This document shows, in pieces, positions 54,525 to 63,324 of a DNA stretch of 64,000 bases. Position numbers and translations under genes: made by a program. The notes below the pieces were generated by a model, which worked only from the letters and a program-made list of their open reading frames with translations, had not been told where the DNA came from and did not search any database. This DNA is from Pinisolibacter aquiterrae (lineage in GTDB: Bacteria > Pseudomonadota > Alphaproteobacteria > Rhizobiales > Ancalomicrobiaceae): the NCBI RefSeq assembly GCF_019160155.1, contig NZ_JAFNIH010000035.1, positions 186,001 through 250,000 of the forward strand, given 5' to 3'. Positions within the stretch are counted from its first letter, which is position 1; every line of letters starts with the position of its first letter.

Positions 54525-55310
54525 TCACTTCGGCGTCACCGAGGCCGACATCATTTCGTCGGCGGCGCGGATGACGCGCGAATTCATCTCGTAGGCGCGC
54601 TGGGCGGCGATCAGGTCGGAGATCTCGGAGACCGAGTTGACGTTGCCCTGTTCCAACTGGTTCTGGAGCAGGGTGCCGTAGCCCTCGTCGCCCGGATTGG
54701 CGGTCTGGGGGGCGCCGGAGGACGCGGTCTCGAGGAACAGGTTGTTGCCGATGGCGTCGAGGCCCGACTTGTTGACGAAGCGGGCGAGCTGGATCTGGCC
54801 GATGGTGGTGGGGGCGGTGGCGTTGCCGACGGTCACCTGGACCGAGCCCTGGGCGTTGATGGTGAGGCCGGTCGAGTTCTGCGGCACGGTGATGGTCGGA
54901 TCGAGCGTGTAGCCGTCGGCGGTGACGATGCGGCCCTGGCTGTCGAGCTCGAAGGAGCCGTCGCGGGTATAGGCGGTGCGGCCGTCGGGCATCAGCACGC
55001 GGAAGAAGCCCTCGCCGCGAATGGCGACGTCGGTCTCCTTCTCGGTCGAGGAGAGGGTCCCCTGCGACATGATGCGGGGCGTCGCGGCGGCGCGCACGCC
55101 GGACCCGATCTGGACGCCGGTCGGCAGGATGTTGCCGCTCTCCGAGGTCGAGGTGCCGACCCGGCGCATGTCCTGATAGAGCAGGTCCTGGAAGTCGACG
55201 CGCTGGCGCTTGAAGCCGGTGGTGCGCATGTTGGCGATGTTGTTGGAGATGAGTTCGACGTTCATCTCCTGGGCCAGCATGCCCGAGGCGGCGATGTGAA
55301 GAGCCTTCAT
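54525..55310 (-). CDS. flgG: Flagellar distal rod protein FlgG
   Basis: A 261-residue rod subunit: MKALHIAASGMLAQEMNVELISNNIANMRTTGFKRQRVDFQDLLYQ at the start and LEQGNVNSVSEISDLIAAQRAYEMNSRVI at the end, both FlgG-typical. It forms the distal rod. It lies 14 bp after flgF and 11 bp before flgA. Confidence 0.95.
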   Translation of the reverse strand: MKALHIAASGMLAQEMNVELISNNIANMRTTGFKRQRVDFQDLLYQDMRRVGTSTSESGNILPTGVQIGSGVRAAATPRIMSQGTLSSTEKETDVAIRGEGFFRVLMPDGRTAYTRDGSFELDSQGRIVTADGYTLDPTITVPQNSTGLTINAQGSVQVTVGNATAPTTIGQIQLARFVNKSGLDAIGNNLFLETASSGAPQTANPGDEGYGTLLQNQLEQGNVNSVSEISDLIAAQRAYEMNSRVIRAADEMMSASVTPK

Positions 55311-55324
55311 GGTTCGTCCTCCCC

Positions 55325-56059
55325 TCAGGCGACCTGAGCCAGTTTTTCGATGGCGTTGCGGCGCAGTTCGTCGGCCTTGCCCATCCACGAGGCGACCGCC
55401 TCGTAGGAGCGGCCGACCTCGATCAGACGCGAGATCTGCTCGACGGCGCGCACGTTGGACTTCTCGAGCTGGCCCTGGACCAGGCGGGGGAGAGTGGCGG
55501 GCTGGGGGTTGGTGCCCTGAAAGAGAGTTTCGCCGACCTTCTTGAGCGAGCCCGCGTCGGCGAAGTCGACGACGCGGAGCTTGCCGCGAACGCCTTGCGA
55601 GGTGGAGATGGTGCCGTCGGCGGCGATCGACAGGCGGGTCTCGTTGGGCTGGAGAACCAGCGGGCCGCCTTCGGTGAGGACCGGGTTGCCGTCGCGGGTG
55701 ACGACGGTGCCGTCGGCGGCGATGGCGAAGGAGCCGTTGCGGGTGTAGCGCTCGCCCTGAGCGGTCTGCACCGCGAACCAGCCCTTGCCGTCGACGGCGA
55801 CGTCGAGATCGTTGCCGGTGGTGATCATCTGACCGGCCGAGAGGTCGTAGCGATTGGCGTCGTCGAGGACGAAGCTGATCGGACGGTCGGAGCCGCGAAA
55901 GTCGAGATCGGCGGCCGGGGCCATCCGCTGCTCCTTGGCGAGCAGCGCCTGGGCCTTGAAGCCGTTGGTCTCGACGTTGGCGACGTTGTTGGCGATCAGG
56001 TCGAGCTCGCGTCGCAGAACGATCTGCCTCGACAGGCCGACGAGTTGCGCATTTTCCAT
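55325..56059 (-). CDS. flgF: Flagellar proximal rod protein FlgF
   Basis: A 244-residue rod protein with ENAQLVGLSRQIVLRRELDLIANNVANVETNGFKAQALL at the start and the rod C-terminus QLEKSNVRAVEQISRLIEVGRSYEAV. It heads the flgF-G-A-H operon. A sigma-54 element ends 58 bp upstream, next to a TTAACCAT half-site. Confidence 0.92.
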   Translation of the reverse strand: MENAQLVGLSRQIVLRRELDLIANNVANVETNGFKAQALLAKEQRMAPAADLDFRGSDRPISFVLDDANRYDLSAGQMITTGNDLDVAVDGKGWFAVQTAQGERYTRNGSFAIAADGTVVTRDGNPVLTEGGPLVLQPNETRLSIAADGTISTSQGVRGKLRVVDFADAGSLKKVGETLFQGTNPQPATLPRLVQGQLEKSNVRAVEQISRLIEVGRSYEAVASWMGKADELRRNAIEKLAQVA

Positions 56060-56117
56060 GTGGACTTCTCCCCAGCGACCGCGCCGGCTCCCCAGCCGAC
56101 ACGATCGGGAGAGGTGG

Positions 56118-56133
56118 TGCAGGGGGCGTGCCA
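56118..56133 (-). promoter_or_regulatory. Sigma-54 promoter of flgF operon
   Basis: On the minus strand TGGCAC-N5-CTGCA with GG and GC 10 nt apart, 58 bp before the flgF ATG. One -12 position differs from TTGC. Its position relative to the start matches that of the flgE element. Confidence 0.6.
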
Positions 56134-56134
56134 T

Positions 56135-56142
56135 ATGGTTAA
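56135..56142 (-). promoter_or_regulatory. CtrA half-site (TTAACCAT) upstream of flgF
   Basis: TTAACCAT, read on the minus strand, lies immediately upstream of the sigma-54 -24 element. Half-sites of this form bind CtrA in several alphaproteobacteria. Overlap with a sigma-54 promoter may mean dual control, possibly repression. Confidence 0.4.
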
Positions 56143-56265
56143 CGTGCGCAAAATCAATGTCTTATGTCGACGACCGGCCGCTTCGGGGTGGGCAGTTCCT
56201 GCCGAGCGGCAAGTTCTTACGGCAGCGTTTACCGAGGTTTCGGAAGAGTTAAGATTCACCACTCG

Positions 56266-56273
56266 TTAACCAT
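56266..56273 (+). promoter_or_regulatory. CtrA half-site (TTAACCAT) upstream of fliL
   Basis: TTAACCAT lies 53 bp before the fliL ATG on the plus strand, with another TTAA 14 bp earlier. With the matching half-site before flgF, it gives a divergent pair in the 266-bp flgF-fliL gap. Confidence 0.45.
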
Positions 56274-56325
56274 TCTCTCTTTAGATCTTCCGGGGGACGG
56301 ACTCGCGTCCGATCGGGGGAGAGGA

Positions 56326-56841
56326 ATGGCCAAGAAGCCCGCCAAGACGGAAGCTCCGGAGCCCGGCGCCGAAGGCACCGAGGGCGAGGCCGCGGGTGGC
56401 AAGAAGAAACTCTTCATCATGATCGGCGCCGGTGTGGCGCTTCTCGTGGTCCTCGGTGGCGCCGGCGCCTTCTTCATGGGAGCGTTCTCGGCGAAACCGA
56501 AGCCGGAGGACGCGGCCCAGCATCAGCCGGTCAAGACGGTGATGTACGTCGACCTGCCGGACATGACGGTCAATCTCTCGGCGGTCGATGGGCGCGCGAC
56601 CTATCTGAAGGTGAAGGTGTCGCTGGAAGTCTCCGACAAGGAGACGGTCGACAAGATCACCCCGGTGCTGCCCCGGGTCCTCGATGCCTTCCAGATCTAT
56701 CTGCGCGAGCTCCGGACGTCCGATCTCGACGGGTCGGCGGGGCTCTACCGGGTGAAGGAGGAATTGCAGCGGCGCATCAATTCGGCGATCGCGCCGGCGC
56801 ATGTGGATGCGGTGCTGTTCAAGGAAATTCTGGTCCAGTGA
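56326..56841 (+). CDS. fliL: Flagellar basal body protein FliL
   Basis: A 171-residue inner-membrane protein: cytosolic Lys/Glu tail, one membrane segment (KLFIMIGAGVALLVVLGGAGAFFMG, about 28-52), and a periplasmic domain with VDLPDMTVNLSAVDGRATYLKVKVSLEV. It supports the stator and motor. GGGGGAGAGGA precedes the ATG. It starts the fliL-fliM-DUF6468-motE operon. Confidence 0.93.
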   Translation: MAKKPAKTEAPEPGAEGTEGEAAGGKKKLFIMIGAGVALLVVLGGAGAFFMGAFSAKPKPEDAAQHQPVKTVMYVDLPDMTVNLSAVDGRATYLKVKVSLEVSDKETVDKITPVLPRVLDAFQIYLRELRTSDLDGSAGLYRVKEELQRRINSAIAPAHVDAVLFKEILVQ

Positions 56842-56850
56842 GGCTCGGCG

Positions 56851-58080
56851 ATGGCCGGTGAGGCGGAAGAACTCGAAGATCTGGATGCCGCCTGGGGCGC
56901 CGCGCTCGACGAGCAGAAGGGCGGCACCGACGCGGGCGACGACGATCTCGCCGCCGACTGGGGCGCGGCGCTCGCCGAACAGGGCGTGGAGGGGGGCGAC
57001 GAGCTCGCCGCGCATCTGGCCGGTTTCGACGACGGCGAGTTCGATCTCGACACGGCGACGCGCGGCGGCGACCGCATCCTGAACCAGGAGGAGATCGACA
57101 ACCTCCTCGGTTTCGACATCGACGAGCAGCTCTCCTCCGACCAGTCCGGTATCCGCGCGCTGATCAACTCGGCCATGGTCTCCTACGAGCGTCTGCCGAT
57201 GCTCGAGATCGTGTTCGACCGCCTCGTGCGCCTGACCACCACGTCCCTGCGCAACTTCACCTCCGACAACGTCGAGGTGTCGCTCGACAGCATCACCTCG
57301 GTGCGCTTCGGCGACTATCTGAATTCGATCCCGCTGCCGGCGATCCTCGGCGTGTTCAAGGTCGAGGAATGGGACAATTTCGGCCTCGTCACCGTCGATT
57401 CCAACCTGATCTACTCGATCATCGACGTGCTGCTCGGCGGCGGTCGCGGCACCACGCCGATCCGCGTCGAGGGGCGGCCCTACACCACCATCGAGACCAA
57501 TCTGGTGCGCCGGATGATCGAGGTGGTGCTGTCGGATGCCGAACAGGCCTTCGCGCCGCTCTCGCGGGTGCACTTCAATCTGGAGCGGCTCGAGAACAAT
57601 CCCCGCTTCGCGGCGGTCTCGCGCCCGGCCAACGCGGCGATCCTGGCGGAATTCCGGATCGACATGGAGGATCGCGGCGGCAAGATCGAAATCCTCATAC
57701 CCTATGCGACGCTCGAGCCGATTCGTGACCTGCTGCTGCAGATGTTCATGGGCGAGAAGTTCGGGCGCGATCCGATCTGGGAGGGACACCTCGCCACCGA
57801 GATCCACGCCGCCGAGATCGCCGTCGACGCGGTGTTGTTCGAACGCGAGATGTCGCTCGGTCAGGTGCTCGATCTCCAGGTCGGGCAGACGCTGGTGTTC
57901 GACGTCGGTCCGCGCGACCCCGTCACCATCAAATGCGGCGAAGTCGCCTTGACCGAGGGCTCGATGGGGCGTTCGGGCGAGAATATTTCGATCCGGGTCG
58001 ACCGCAATCTGCGGCGCCCGAAGATGACACTGGCCGCCTTCGAGAAGGCGGCGACCAAGAAGGAGATGCAGGCGTCATGA
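56851..58080 (+). CDS. fliM: Flagellar motor switch protein FliM
   Basis: A 409-residue C-ring protein. The N-terminal CheY-binding motif ILNQEEIDNLLGF falls at residues about 76-88 rather than at the start, so there is an acidic extension of about 70 residues. That extension contains two near-repeats, DAAWGAALDEQ and AADWGAALAEQ, 22 residues apart. The middle domain has VLGGGRGTTPIRVEGRPYTTIE and the C-terminal SPOA domain VLDLQVGQTLVFDVGPRDPVTIKCG. It lies 9 bp after fliL. Confidence 0.93.
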   Translation: MAGEAEELEDLDAAWGAALDEQKGGTDAGDDDLAADWGAALAEQGVEGGDELAAHLAGFDDGEFDLDTATRGGDRILNQEEIDNLLGFDIDEQLSSDQSGIRALINSAMVSYERLPMLEIVFDRLVRLTTTSLRNFTSDNVEVSLDSITSVRFGDYLNSIPLPAILGVFKVEEWDNFGLVTVDSNLIYSIIDVLLGGGRGTTPIRVEGRPYTTIETNLVRRMIEVVLSDAEQAFAPLSRVHFNLERLENNPRFAAVSRPANAAILAEFRIDMEDRGGKIEILIPYATLEPIRDLLLQMFMGEKFGRDPIWEGHLATEIHAAEIAVDAVLFEREMSLGQVLDLQVGQTLVFDVGPRDPVTIKCGEVALTEGSMGRSGENISIRVDRNLRRPKMTLAAFEKAATKKEMQAS

Positions 58081-58577
58081 CGACCCCGTGGATCGATCTC
58101 GCCATCGAGGGCCTGGTGGCCGTTCTCCTCGTCCTCACGATCGGTTACTGCATCGTGCTCGACAAGCGTCTCAAGCGCCTCAGGGCCGACGAGGCCGACC
58201 TGCGCGCGACCATTTCCGAGCTGCTCACCGCGACCGAGATCGCCGAACGGGCGATCGTCGGGCTCAAGGACACGGCGGCGGAGGCCGATCGCACCCTGGC
58301 GCAGCGGCTGCGCGAGGCGGAGTTCTTCTCCCAGGAGATCGGGCGCGAGCTCGGCGAGGGCGAGAAGCTCTTGAACCGCATCATCCGCATCACGGAGGCC
58401 GCCCGCGGTGGCGCGCCGGCCGAGCCCTCGCCGGTGGCCGTGGTGCCGGTCGCGGTGGCGACGCGCGCGGCCGAGGCGCCGCGCGACCGCGCCTCGCGGC
58501 TCGGTGAACTCCGCGCCCAGGTCACCGAGGCGACCAGCCGGATCGGCCAGCTCAAGGCGCGAGGCGCCGCCGCATGA
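58077..58577 (+). CDS. DUF6468 membrane protein (flagellar cluster)
   Basis: A 166-residue protein with one N-terminal membrane segment (IAIEGLVAVLLVLTIGYCIVL-like, residues 8-28) and a coiled-coil ending in LGELRAQVTEATSRIGQL. It fits the DUF6468 family of rhizobial flagellar loci between fliM and motE. Function unknown. Its start overlaps the fliM stop and its end overlaps motE by 4 nt. Confidence 0.75.
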   Translation: MTTPWIDLAIEGLVAVLLVLTIGYCIVLDKRLKRLRADEADLRATISELLTATEIAERAIVGLKDTAAEADRTLAQRLREAEFFSQEIGRELGEGEKLLNRIIRITEAARGGAPAEPSPVAVVPVAVATRAAEAPRDRASRLGELRAQVTEATSRIGQLKARGAAA

Positions 58578-59341
58578 CCAAGATCCGACTGCTTCCGCTC
58601 GTCGTCGTCGCCGCGCTCGCGCTCCTCGGCCTGAAGGTCGTGGAGTTCGGGCTGCGCGACGGGCGCGGGCGCGAGGTGGTCGCGGTCGATCCGCGCTCGG
58701 GCGCGGAGGTCGACATGATCACGACCGGCTCGTCGAGCGGCGGTCAGGGCGGCGAGGCGAAGCCGGCGGAGGAGGGCCACGGCGCGCCCGCCGCCGGCGA
58801 GGCCGCCGCCGGTGGCGTCACGCCGAGCAAGGTCGACACCAAGGTCTCCGGCGACAAGCCGAGCGAGGCGAAGCCGGTGCCGGGCCAGGAGCTCCTGTCG
58901 GAGATCGAGGTCCTGCAGAAGCTCGCCGAGCGCCGCAAGCAGCTCGAGGAGCGCGAACGCCAGATCCAGATGCGCGAGGACCTGCTGCGGGCGAGCGAGG
59001 GCCGCATCACCAAGCGGATCGACGAATTGAAGGGGCTCGAGGACCAGATCGGCACCGCCGCCGCCGCCAAGGAGCAGGCGAAGTCGCAGGAGCTGGCCGA
59101 TCTCGTCAAGATGTACGAGTCGATGAAGGCCAAGGATTCGGCGCGGGTCTTCGACAAGCTGGACATCGGTCTGCTCGCCGAGATCGCGCGGCAGATGAAT
59201 CCGAAGAAGCTCGGCGACGTGGTCGCGAAGATGACCCCCGAGCAGGCCGAGAAGCTGACGGTGGAACTCGCCAATCGGCGGCCCAAGGAGGTCGTTCGGC
59301 CGCCCCAGGCGGAATTGCCGAAGATTCAAGGCCGCAGCTGA
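58574..59341 (+). CDS. motE: Motor protein chaperone MotE
   Basis: A 255-residue protein. The N-terminal hydrophobic LLPLVVVAALALLGLKVVEFGL serves as anchor or signal. A Gly/Ala-rich linker and a coiled coil (LLSEIEVLQKLAERRKQLEERERQIQMREDLL) follow. The end, MYESMKAKDSARVFDKLDIGLLAEIARQMNPKKLGDVVAKM, is a MgtE-N-like fold. MotE in Sinorhizobium folds and stabilises the stator protein MotC. It is coupled to the DUF6468 gene by a 4-nt overlap. Confidence 0.82.
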   Translation: MTKIRLLPLVVVAALALLGLKVVEFGLRDGRGREVVAVDPRSGAEVDMITTGSSSGGQGGEAKPAEEGHGAPAAGEAAAGGVTPSKVDTKVSGDKPSEAKPVPGQELLSEIEVLQKLAERRKQLEERERQIQMREDLLRASEGRITKRIDELKGLEDQIGTAAAAKEQAKSQELADLVKMYESMKAKDSARVFDKLDIGLLAEIARQMNPKKLGDVVAKMTPEQAEKLTVELANRRPKEVVRPPQAELPKIQGRS

Positions 59342-59499
59342 GGGCGCGACACCCGCCGGGGTCTTCCGCTTAACCCGCCGTTCACCGCGACGACCTAGGC
59401 TCGATCGTCGAGTTCTCGTGTCGGATTCCGGTCTTGCCCCTCGTTTCGCCTCCCGCGTGTCGTCCGTCTCGCGATCCCTCCCCGGGTCGTGGCGTCGGC

Positions 59500-62400
59500 G
59501 TGCGGGCGCGGGCGCTGTTGAGCGCGGCGCTGGCGGTGATCCTGGTGGCGACATCGCCGCTGCCGGTGCGGGCCGAGCGGGTCCAGGCGGAGGCGGCGGC
59601 GAGCCTCGAGAAGGGCTTCGGCCGGCTCGTGCTCACCTTCAAGAACCGCAATCTCGTGCCGCAATACACGCTGCGCCAGAACAACGGCGTGGTGGTGATC
59701 GAGTTCACCGACGAGGTCGACGTCGACATCGACCAGATCCCGACCACGCTCGGGCCCTACGTCACGGTCGCCCGGCGCGATCCGGAGGGGCGGTCCCTGC
59801 GCATCGCCCTGTCGCGGCAGGTGCGGCTCAACACGATGGAGGCGGGGGAGAAGCTCTTCCTCGACTTCCTGCCGGCCAAATGGGTCGGGGCGCCGCCGCC
59901 GCTGCCGCCGGAAGTGGTCGAGGCGCTCGCCAAGCGCGCCGAGGCGGCGATGCGGGCGGCGCGTGAGGCGGAAATGGCCAAGTCGGGCTCGCGGATCACC
60001 CCGAAGCTCGACTTCAAGATCGGCCGCCTGCCGACCTTCACCCGCTTCTCCTTCGGCTGGAACGTGCCCTTCGACACGCGCATGACCCGCGAGGGCGAGC
60101 GCGTCACGCTGACTTTCAACAAGACCGCCAAGATCGACTTCTCGCCGATCGACCTGCAGCCGGTGCCGGGTCTGGTCGACGTCTATGCCGATCCGACCGA
60201 CGAGACGATGAAGATCGTCTTCACCGTGACGCCGGACGCCGACGTGCGCGGGTTCCGCGAGCGCGACGCCTATGTGCTCGATCTCGTGCATTCGACCAAG
60301 CCGAGCAATCCGGGCGAGGCGCTGGTCCAGTCGGTGCTGACGCCGACGACGCCTGGAACCGACCGGATCATCGCTCCCGGCCGCGCGGTCGCGCCGTCTC
60401 CGGACGCCGCCGCGTCCGCGCCTACGCCGGCACCGGCACCGGCCCCCGCGCCCGTCGCCGCCGCCGTTCCGGCTCCGGCTCCCGCTCCCGCGCCTCCGCC
60501 CGCGCGGGCTCTCGTGGCCGCCGCCGCGCCGCCAGCCGCCGCCGCGCCTTCGCCGGCGCCCGCGTCCGCCGCCCCGCCGGAGGCGCCAGCCGCCGCGCGC
60601 CCCGCCGACGCCGAGGTGGTGGTTCGGGAGCGGTCTCTGCCGGCCGGGCAGATCCCGACGGCTGCGCCCGCGCCCGACCCCGCGGCGCGCCCGGCCGAGC
60701 CGGCCCAACCGATGGCGCCGGATCAGCCGGCCGGTGAGCGTCCGCCGGCGCTGGTGCCCCATCGCGCGATCGGCGACGTCGGGGCGATCAAGACCGAGGT
60801 CAAGCGCATCGGCGACGTCGTCCGCATCGCCTTCCCCTTCACCGACCGGGTGCCGGCGGCGGCGTTCAATCGCGGCGAGACGCTGTGGGTGATCTTCGAC
60901 ACGCCCAAGGAGGTCGACGTCGCGCCGATCGCGCCGAACCTCGCGAGCCTCGCGCGGGGCGTCTCGATGATCCGGGCCAAGGCGTGGACCGCGATCCGGG
61001 TCGATCTGAACGAACCGCTGCTCACGACGCTCTCGCCGGACGGGAACAATTGGGTCTTGTCGATCGGCGAGATGGTGCTGGAGCCGACCAAGCCGCTGGC
61101 GCTCCGCCGCTTCGTGCGCGGCGACGGCAATCGCAGCCTGAAGATCACGCTCGCCGACGGCGGGTCGGTGCGCGAACTGGTCGATCCGGTGATCGGCGAC
61201 CGTGTGGTGGTGGTCACGGCGCTGCCGCCGGCGCGTGGGCTGTTGAAGCCGCAGAGCTTCGTCGATCTCGATCTCCTCGCTTCGGCGCACGGCGTCGCGT
61301 TGGTGCCGCACGGCGACGATCTCCTGGTCACCTACGAGAACGGCGATGTCTCTATCGGCCGCGAGCGCGGCCTCAGCCTCTCGACCGGGGCGGTCGAGGA
61401 GCGCGGCGCGCCGGTACCTCGGTTGCAGCCGGTGCTCCATCGCATCGCCATCGATCCGGCGACGTTCGACAGCCGCGACGCCGCGCAGAACGAGCACCGC
61501 GCGCGGGCCCTGCTCGACGCCGTGGTGATGGGGAGCGACCAGCCGCGCCGTCAGGCGCGGATCGATCTGGCCGAGTTCTACATCGGCCGTCGTTTCGCGC
61601 CGGAGGCGCTGGCGCAGCTGCGGATCCTCGCGGAGGAGGACCCGGCGATCAGCCGCGATCCCGGCTTCATCGTGCTGTGGGGTGCCGGTCAGGTGCTCGC
61701 CGGCCGTGCCGCCAAGGCCCGTGAGGCGCTGATGCGCTCGGAAGTCGCCGAGATTCCCGATGCGGCGCTGTGGCGGACGATCGCCGCCAACGACCTCGGC
61801 AAATGGGACGAGGCACGCGAGAGCGCGCTGCGCGCCACCAGTGTGCTCGGCGCCTATCCCAAGACGATCCAGGCGATGTTCAACATCGCGGCGGCGGAAT
61901 CGGCGATCGAGTTGAACGATCTCGGCCTCGCCCAGACGCGTCTCGCCGAGATCGAGCCGGAAATCCTCGATCGGGATCTGGCGGGCCGGTTCGAGATCGC
62001 CCAGGCGCGCCTCGCCGATCTCGCCGGGCGGCCGGAGGATGCGGTCGCACGCTTCGAGCGGGCGGCGGCGACCGGCGATCGCCGGGTTCAGGCCGACGCC
62101 GAATATCATCTGGTGCGGTCGCTCCTACGCGATCACAAGATCGACAAGGAGGCGGCGATCGAGCGGATGCGGTCGCTCTCCTTCGGCTGGCGCGGCGACG
62201 AGATCGAGCTCCGGACGCTCAGGACGCTGGCCGGGCTCCTCGCCGACACCGGACGCTACCGCGAGGCGTTCCAGGCGATGCGCTCGGCGATTCAGGTGGC
62301 GCCGGATTCGCCGACGACCCGCCTGTTGCAGGACGAGATGAGCCGGCGCTTCCTGGCGCTCTATCTCGACGACGCCGACAAGTCGCTCTCGCCGATCGAC

Positions 62401-63294
62401 GCGCTGACGCTCTATTACGATTTCCGCGAACTGGTGCCGATCGGGCGGCGCGGCGACGAGGTCGTGCGCAAACTCGCCGATCGCCTGGTCGGGGTCGATC
62501 TGTTGCCGCAGGCGGCCGAGCTTCTCTCCTATCAGGTCGACAATCGTCTGAAGGGCGCGGCGCGGGCGCAGATCGCGGCCGATCTCGCCGTCGTTCATCT
62601 GCTCGACCGCAAGCCGGAACGGGCGTTGGCGGTGCTCAACAAGACCCGCCAGAGCCAGTTGCCGCTGTCGCTCGAGCGTCAGCGCAGGCTGGTCGAGGCG
62701 CGGGCGCTGTCGGACGCCGGGCGCACCAACACCGCGCTCGAGCTGCTCTCGACGATGTCGGGCGGCGACGCGGTGCGTCTGCGCGCCGACGTGTTGTGGA
62801 AGGCCAAGCGCTGGCGCGAGGCGGGCGAGCGGCTCGAGGTGCTGCTCGGCAATCGCTGGCAGGACGCCGTGTCGCTCGACGATCAGGAGCGCCAGGACGT
62901 GCTCCGAGTGGCGATCGCCTTCGCGCTCGCCAACGATCAGCTCTCGCTCGATCGGCTGCGCGGCAAGTTCCGGGCGAAGATGGCGGAGAGCCCGCAGGCG
63001 CACACGTTCGACGTGGTGACCCAGCCGATCCAGAGCCAGGGCGGGGAATTCCGCGACGTCGCCCGCGACATCGCCTCGATCGACACGATGCGCCAGTTCC
63101 TCCAGGAATATCGTGCGCAATATCTCGATCCGAAGGCGCGCACCGTCGAGCCGGAGCCGAGCGTGCCGCCGGCCGGGGCCGACAAGGCGAAGCCGGAGGC
63201 GAAGGCCGCGACGGGCGGGGCGAAGACGCTGGCCCAGGCGGACGCCGCCGCGACCGCCTCGCCACAGTCCGAGGCGAAGGCCGCCGGGCGCTGA
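59500..63294 (+). CDS. Large periplasmic beta/TPR protein of the flagellar cluster
   Basis: A 1264-residue protein with a signal peptide (ALLSAALAVILVATSPLPVRA). Two beta-rich regions follow: one with FGRLVLTFKNRNLVPQYTLRQNN and another with VVRIAFPFTDRVPAAAFNRGETLWVIFDTPKEVDV, resembling AMIN-like units. They are joined by a Pro/Ala-rich linker (about residues 307-370). The C-terminal 600 residues hold TPR-like helical repeats. Large TPR proteins are found here between motE and fliP in Hyphomicrobiales; their role is unknown. The start is uncertain: GTG 59500 gives a clean signal peptide but lacks a good ribosome site; TTG 59434 is an alternative. Confidence 0.7.
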   Translation: MRARALLSAALAVILVATSPLPVRAERVQAEAAASLEKGFGRLVLTFKNRNLVPQYTLRQNNGVVVIEFTDEVDVDIDQIPTTLGPYVTVARRDPEGRSLRIALSRQVRLNTMEAGEKLFLDFLPAKWVGAPPPLPPEVVEALAKRAEAAMRAAREAEMAKSGSRITPKLDFKIGRLPTFTRFSFGWNVPFDTRMTREGERVTLTFNKTAKIDFSPIDLQPVPGLVDVYADPTDETMKIVFTVTPDADVRGFRERDAYVLDLVHSTKPSNPGEALVQSVLTPTTPGTDRIIAPGRAVAPSPDAAASAPTPAPAPAPAPVAAAVPAPAPAPAPPPARALVAAAAPPAAAAPSPAPASAAPPEAPAAARPADAEVVVRERSLPAGQIPTAAPAPDPAARPAEPAQPMAPDQPAGERPPALVPHRAIGDVGAIKTEVKRIGDVVRIAFPFTDRVPAAAFNRGETLWVIFDTPKEVDVAPIAPNLASLARGVSMIRAKAWTAIRVDLNEPLLTTLSPDGNNWVLSIGEMVLEPTKPLALRRFVRGDGNRSLKITLADGGSVRELVDPVIGDRVVVVTALPPARGLLKPQSFVDLDLLASAHGVALVPHGDDLLVTYENGDVSIGRERGLSLSTGAVEERGAPVPRLQPVLHRIAIDPATFDSRDAAQNEHRARALLDAVVMGSDQPRRQARIDLAEFYIGRRFAPEALAQLRILAEEDPAISRDPGFIVLWGAGQVLAGRAAKAREALMRSEVAEIPDAALWRTIAANDLGKWDEARESALRATSVLGAYPKTIQAMFNIAAAESAIELNDLGLAQTRLAEIEPEILDRDLAGRFEIAQARLADLAGRPEDAVARFERAAATGDRRVQADAEYHLVRSLLRDHKIDKEAAIERMRSLSFGWRGDEIELRTLRTLAGLLADTGRYREAFQAMRSAIQVAPDSPTTRLLQDEMSRRFLALYLDDADKSLSPIDALTLYYDFRELVPIGRRGDEVVRKLADRLVGVDLLPQAAELLSYQVDNRLKGAARAQIAADLAVVHLLDRKPERALAVLNKTRQSQLPLSLERQRRLVEARALSDAGRTNTALELLSTMSGGDAVRLRADVLWKAKRWREAGERLEVLLGNRWQDAVSLDDQERQDVLRVAIAFALANDQLSLDRLRGKFRAKMAESPQAHTFDVVTQPIQSQGGEFRDVARDIASIDTMRQFLQEYRAQYLDPKARTVEPEPSVPPAGADKAKPEAKAATGGAKTLAQADAAATASPQSEAKAAGR

Positions 63295-63324
63295 GGGCGC
63301 CGCCGGAGGGGGCGGCGCGCGGCC

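Noticed and set aside
60420-60610. Pro/Ala-rich low-complexity stretch considered as a frameshift or a separate repeat
   Set aside because: The reading frame is continuous and the stretch links two folded regions, so it is an ordinary linker of the periplasmic TPR protein.
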